Below, piece after piece: positions 44,542 through 47,909 of a stretch of 47,909 bases of DNA. Where the stretch lies: positions 1 to 47,909 of the forward strand of contig DASRJH010000006.1 in the NCBI GenBank assembly GCA_035649575.1. Reading direction: 5' to 3'. The notes below the pieces were generated by a model that worked only from the letters and a program-made list of their open reading frames with translations, did no database searches and was not told where the DNA came from. The translations under genes and the position numbers were made by a program. The stretch's first letter is position 1, and each line of letters opens with the position of its first letter. This DNA is from DASVAL01 sp035649575. GTDB lineage: Bacteria > Planctomycetota > UBA1135 > UBA2386.

Positions 44542-45384
44542 ATGACTACCACCGCATTGCTCGGCACGGGCCTTCTCGGCACCGCCATGGTCGAGAACCT
44601 GCTCGCCAAAGGCCAGACCGTCCGCATCTGGAACCGCTCACGCCCGAAGCTCGAGCCACTCGTGCAGAAGGGTGCCTACGCCGCCGCCGATCCGGCCGAT
44701 GCCGTGCGCTCTGCGTCGCGTGTGCACCTCGTGCTCACCGAAGACGCGGCCGTCGACGCTGTGATCGCGCAGCTGCGCGCCGGCCTCGGCAAGGACGTGC
44801 CCGTGATCGACCACAGCACGAACCTGCCCGCCAAGGTCAAGACGCGTTTTGGCGCGCTGCGGGCGCAAGGTGTGCGCTACGTGCCGGCCCCGGTGTTCAT
44901 GTCGCCGCAGAACGCGCGCGAAGCGAGCGGCCTCATGCTCGTCGCTGGTCCCAAGGCCGACGCCGACGCGCTGCAGCCGGACCTCGCCGCCATGACGGGC
45001 AAGGTCTGGTACACGGGCGAACGCCCGGACCTCGCGGCCGTGTTCAAGCTCGCCGGCAACTCGATGTTCTTCGCGCTCGCGGGCGCGGTGAGCGACGTGC
45101 TCGCAATCGGGAAGGGCAGCGACGTGCAGGCCGAGGTGATGCTGAGCCTGTTCGACGTGTTCAAGCCCGGTGGTGCAGTGCCGTTCCTCGGCCAACGCGT
45201 CGCGAAGGCCGGCGCGGGTCCCGCGAGCTTCGAGCTCGTCATGGCGCGCAAGGACGCGCGTCTCATGCAGGAAACCGCCGGCAAGGCGCCGTTGCTGCTG
45301 CTGCCCGCGATCACGACCGCGATGGACCGCGCCATCGCGCGCGGCGAAGGTCGCGCGGACTACGCCGTATTCACGAAGTCGTGA
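44542..45384 (+). CDS. NAD(P)-dependent beta-hydroxyacid dehydrogenase family oxidoreductase
   Basis: A 280-residue cytosolic protein with a good 'gagga' ribosome site before the ATG. The Rossmann domain opens with G8-x-G10-x-x-G13 in 'LLGTGLLGTAMVENLLAKGQTVRIWNRS', where the NRS after the second strand suggests NADP preference. 'VIDHSTNLP' and 'VPAPVFMSPQNAREASGLMLVAGP' match the substrate-binding segments. Catalytic Lys K169 and N173 lie in 'FKLAGNSM'. The family includes 3-hydroxyisobutyrate dehydrogenase, tartronate semialdehyde reductase and GLYR1-type succinic semialdehyde reductases. The exact substrate is open. A link to icmF (valine/isobutyrate metabolism) is conceivable but the genes are 35 kb apart. 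Confidence 0.9.
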   Translation: MTTTALLGTGLLGTAMVENLLAKGQTVRIWNRSRPKLEPLVQKGAYAAADPADAVRSASRVHLVLTEDAAVDAVIAQLRAGLGKDVPVIDHSTNLPAKVKTRFGALRAQGVRYVPAPVFMSPQNAREASGLMLVAGPKADADALQPDLAAMTGKVWYTGERPDLAAVFKLAGNSMFFALAGAVSDVLAIGKGSDVQAEVMLSLFDVFKPGGAVPFLGQRVAKAGAGPASFELVMARKDARLMQETAGKAPLLLLPAITTAMDRAIARGEGRADYAVFTKS

Positions 45385-45765
45385 GCGGTCGCGCGATCAC
45401 GGCAGCTCGATCGTGGCAGTGCAGGATCGTTCCCGCTCGAGTGCCGGCAGACTCGGGACCGTGAGTGCGAAGGTGCCAGAACCGCCGGCGCCGAACACGA
45501 GGCAGAGCCACGCCACTGCTGCGAAGTCGCGGCGACTGCAGTTGCGTGCGCATCGCCGATTCATGTCACGAGTCTTTGCGTCCGTGCGGAACCGCACGAG
45601 CAGTCCGGATTGCGAGCAGGAAGACTGTTTGGCCGCGTCCTTGACCGCGACCAGCCAGCGCCCTCTCATTGCCGGGTCCGCCCGGTGGCACGGTCAGGTT
45701 GCGCCGGGATCGATGGTTGGCGGCGGCGTGCGGACACGACGCGGAGGGGTCCGGAGACCCACATC
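45385..45765. other. Intergenic region before the propeller/haem lipoprotein
   Basis: A 381-base gap. A minus-strand frame at 45397-45564 would encode 55 residues with a signal-like start ('RRDFAAVAWLCLVFGAGGSGTFA'), but it has no ribosome site or recognisable family and I treat it as unlikely. No hairpin or RNA gene is evident. The promoter of the gene at 45766 should lie here. Confidence 0.5.
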
Positions 45766-47909
45766 ATGCCTCGTCACCTCCCCCGCATCGCGCGTTCCCT
45801 TCTGTTCCCGTCGGCGCTGCTGCTGACCGTACTGGTTGGCTGCAACAACAACGACCACGACAACAACGACGTCCCGCAACCGGGTCTGGCGTCGACACAG
45901 TCGAGCTCGATCGCGCTCAGCAAGAGCGGCAACTTCCTCGTCGTGGCGAACCCCGACGTGAACACGATCTCTGTGTTCCAGCCGACGACCTTGGCCAAGA
46001 TCGGCGAGATCACGGTCGGCGCGGGGCCCGAGAGCGTGGCAATACACGAGGGCAGCCTTCGGACCGCCTTCGTCGCGAACTCGCAGAGCGGCACCGTCTC
46101 GGTCGTGACGCTGCCGTCCGGTCCGGTCCGGCAGACGATCCAGGTCGGCAAGGGGCCGATGGGCGTCGCGCTGTCGCCGAACGGCACGCGGCTCTACGTC
46201 GCCGAGAGCGCCGACAACTCGCTGTCGGTGTTCGACGCGACTTCGTATGCGCCGGTCGCCACGGTCGACCTGAGCTCGCACGGCAGCTCGCCGCGCGCGA
46301 TCGCGGTCACCGACGACGGTGACGCCGACGACGCCGACGAGACCGTGTTCGTGGCGATGTTCTTCGCGCACCTGCGACCCGGCAAGACGTCGGTCGAAGA
46401 GGGACAGGACGACCAGCGGGAGGGCCACGTGATCGCGGTCTCGGCGGCGACCCACACGGTGATCGACCACGTCGCGCTCGCACCGATGGCGGTCACGGGC
46501 TTCAACTCGAACGGACAGCTCGCTCCGGGACCCGGCCTCGTGCCGGAGGTCGCCTCGACGAATCCGCAGACCTTCACGAGGCCGACCGCAGCGTTCCCGA
46601 ACCAGCTCGCGTCGATCGCGATCCGGCCGGGGACGGGTCTCGGCTACGTCGTCAGCACGGGCGCCTCGCCGAACGGACCGCTGCGGTTCAACCAGATGGT
46701 GCAGGGCCTCGTGTCCGTGTTCGACGTCGCGGCGCTGACCGAGGTCACGGCGGCACAGACCGGCGCCACGTTGCGTCAGGAAGCGCCGCTGAACCTGAAC
46801 CGCGGCATCAACCTCGACACCGCCGCCGTCCCGCGGCTGTTCCTGTCCAACCCCGTCGCGATGGCCTGGCGGCCGAACGGCAACGACGCGTGGGTCGTGG
46901 TCCAGAACACCGACGTCGTCGTGCGCCTGACCGCGGATGCAACCGGAGTGCCCACGATCGGCACGCCGCTCGTGGCCGGTCCCGGCCAGATCGTGCGCCT
47001 CGACCTGCAGGCCGTGTCCGGCACCGACATCGCGGGCAAGGCACCGCGCGGCATCGTGATCAACGCCGCGGGCACGCGCGCCTTCGTGCACAACTTCATC
47101 AGCCGGTCGGTGACCGCGATCGACATCACCGAGGGGCAACCACCGGCGATCCTCGGCACCGCGCAGAGCACCGCTCCGCCGGCGCCGGGGTCCGCAGCGG
47201 CGACGCGCCAGCTCGGCGCCGAGCTGTTCCACACGGGCCGCGGTCCGGACGGCCGCATGTCGAGCGAGTCGTGGGGCGGCTGCATCGTCTGCCACCCGAA
47301 CGGCCGTACGGACAACGTGACCTGGATGTTCGAGGCCGGCCCGCGGCAGACGATCCCGCTCGACGGCATGTTCGCGAAGGGCGACCCGAGCGACCAGCGC
47401 ATCCTGAACTGGAGCGCCGTGCGCGACGAGAACCACGACTTCGAGCTCAACACGCGCGGCGTGTTCGGCGGCCGCGGTCTGATCGACGACGACCGGCTGC
47501 TGTTCGTGATCGGCGGCGCCTCGGGCGCCACGCCGGACGACTCGGCAGTGGTCGAGCAGTTGCAGCAGGTGACCGGCGCGATCGGCACCACCAACGACCT
47601 CGCCACGGGCCAGGCGCTGCCGGCGCTGCCGTCGGCGCGGCGCGACTTCGCTGTCGCCACGCTCGACGACGCGCGCGTGTTCATGATCGGCGGCCGCTCG
47701 GGCTCGGGCCAGGGCAGCCTCGTCGGCGCAGCCAACGCGGTGCTCGAGTTCAACCCGCGCACGAACTCGATCACGCCGAAGAGCTCGACCGGCTTCACGC
47801 TGCGCCACTCGCTCGGCGCCGCGGCGGTCAAGACCAGCGCCGGGCCGCGCATCTACGCCATCGGCGGCTATCCGTCGACGGTCGCCACCGAAGCGCCGGT
47901 CGCCACGGT
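45766..47909 (+). CDS. Lipoprotein with YVTN propeller, single haem-c site and Kelch-like repeats (cut by window end)
   Basis: The frame is open from the ATG at 45766 to the window end (714 complete codons). A lipoprotein signal ends 'LLTVLVGC', followed by an Asn/Asp-rich linker. Residues about 40-490 are YVTN-type beta-propeller repeats ('GNFLVVANPDVNTISVFQPTTLAKIGEITVGAGPESVAI', 'GTRLYVAESADNSLSVFDATSYAPVATV'). An insertion with Asp-rich 'DDGDADDADET' interrupts the third blade. A single c-type haem motif C506-x-x-C509-H510 sits in 'GGCIVCHPNG', in a segment like that of di-haem peroxidase relatives ('LGAELFHTGRGPDGRMSSESWGGC'). Kelch-like repeats follow ('RDFAVATLDDARVFMIGGRSGSG'). It is probably an envelope redox or binding protein. 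The C-terminus is missing, so further haem sites cannot be excluded. Confidence 0.88.
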   Translation, partial: MPRHLPRIARSLLFPSALLLTVLVGCNNNDHDNNDVPQPGLASTQSSSIALSKSGNFLVVANPDVNTISVFQPTTLAKIGEITVGAGPESVAIHEGSLRTAFVANSQSGTVSVVTLPSGPVRQTIQVGKGPMGVALSPNGTRLYVAESADNSLSVFDATSYAPVATVDLSSHGSSPRAIAVTDDGDADDADETVFVAMFFAHLRPGKTSVEEGQDDQREGHVIAVSAATHTVIDHVALAPMAVTGFNSNGQLAPGPGLVPEVASTNPQTFTRPTAAFPNQLASIAIRPGTGLGYVVSTGASPNGPLRFNQMVQGLVSVFDVAALTEVTAAQTGATLRQEAPLNLNRGINLDTAAVPRLFLSNPVAMAWRPNGNDAWVVVQNTDVVVRLTADATGVPTIGTPLVAGPGQIVRLDLQAVSGTDIAGKAPRGIVINAAGTRAFVHNFISRSVTAIDITEGQPPAILGTAQSTAPPAPGSAAATRQLGAELFHTGRGPDGRMSSESWGGCIVCHPNGRTDNVTWMFEAGPRQTIPLDGMFAKGDPSDQRILNWSAVRDENHDFELNTRGVFGGRGLIDDDRLLFVIGGASGATPDDSAVVEQLQQVTGAIGTTNDLATGQALPALPSARRDFAVATLDDARVFMIGGRSGSGQGSLVGAANAVLEFNPRTNSITPKSSTGFTLRHSLGAAAVKTSAGPRIYAIGGYPSTVATEAPVAT

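Noticed and set aside
45397..45669. A 90-codon minus-strand frame with an internal signal-like start
   Set aside because: There is no ribosome site, no family and no coding-like composition. It is noted only as a possible tiny secreted peptide.

Overview
This is a high-GC (by eye about two-thirds G+C) bacterial chromosomal window with about 34 genes, mostly tightly packed and many with overlapping stop/start codons. The gene mix suggests a planctomycete or a similar large-genome diderm: two formylglycine-type sulfatases, three ECF sigma factors (one overlapping a membrane Ser/Thr kinase), a secreted caspase-fold protease, a fused B12-dependent acyl-CoA mutase, many lipoproteins, and a patatin/beta-barrel outer-membrane protein. 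No rRNA, tRNA, CRISPR array, transposase or phage gene was seen. The phylum is an inference from gene content, not from a marker gene.

Layout. (1) 1-5800 (+): an operon of five consecutive amidohydrolase-superfamily proteins. The first is cut by the window edge, two keep the HxH metal site, and two have lost it; one of these carries a (KPEP)9 rod and the other a poly-Gly loop. (2) 5888-9835 (+): an NTF2/SnoaL-like protein, then fused isobutyryl-CoA mutase IcmF. (3) 9959-12631 (-): a secreted CocE/PepX-type hydrolase followed by an ECF sigma factor. (4) 12681-15142 (+): a polytopic membrane protein, a short beta-propeller remnant and a lipoprotein of unknown function. (5) 15185-23565 (-): a seven-gene same-strand envelope block with AI-2E-family permease, DUF3302, HlyD-type adaptor, TolC-type outer membrane factor, coiled-coil lipoprotein, DUF3300 and DUF2950. 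(6) 23712-25260 (+): a lipoprotein with a barrel-like C-terminal region and an AlkD-like DNA repair protein. (7) 25277-29811: divergent ECF sigma factors. The left one has a strong terminator hairpin in its leader; the right one overlaps a kinase with a signalling/TPR-like C-terminus. (8) 29840-38589: two paralogous large sulfatases flanking a lone GT4 glycosyltransferase and a PlpD-like patatin-barrel protein. (9) 38603-41590 (-): a secreted protein of unknown function and a secreted caspase-like protease. (10) 41802-45384 (+): housekeeping genes typA/bipA and rnc, then a beta-hydroxyacid-dehydrogenase-family oxidoreductase. (11) 45766-end (+): a lipoprotein combining a YVTN beta-propeller, a single CxxCH haem site and Kelch-like repeats, cut by the window edge.

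Most of the coding capacity faces the cell envelope: secreted hydrolases, lipoproteins, outer-membrane proteins and an efflux-type adaptor set with no recognisable pump. Signal-transduction genes are interleaved with these. The observations most worth checking are the active-site-less amidohydrolase pair in an operon with intact ones, the terminator in the sigma-factor leader, and the pump-less DUF3302/HlyD/OMF block.
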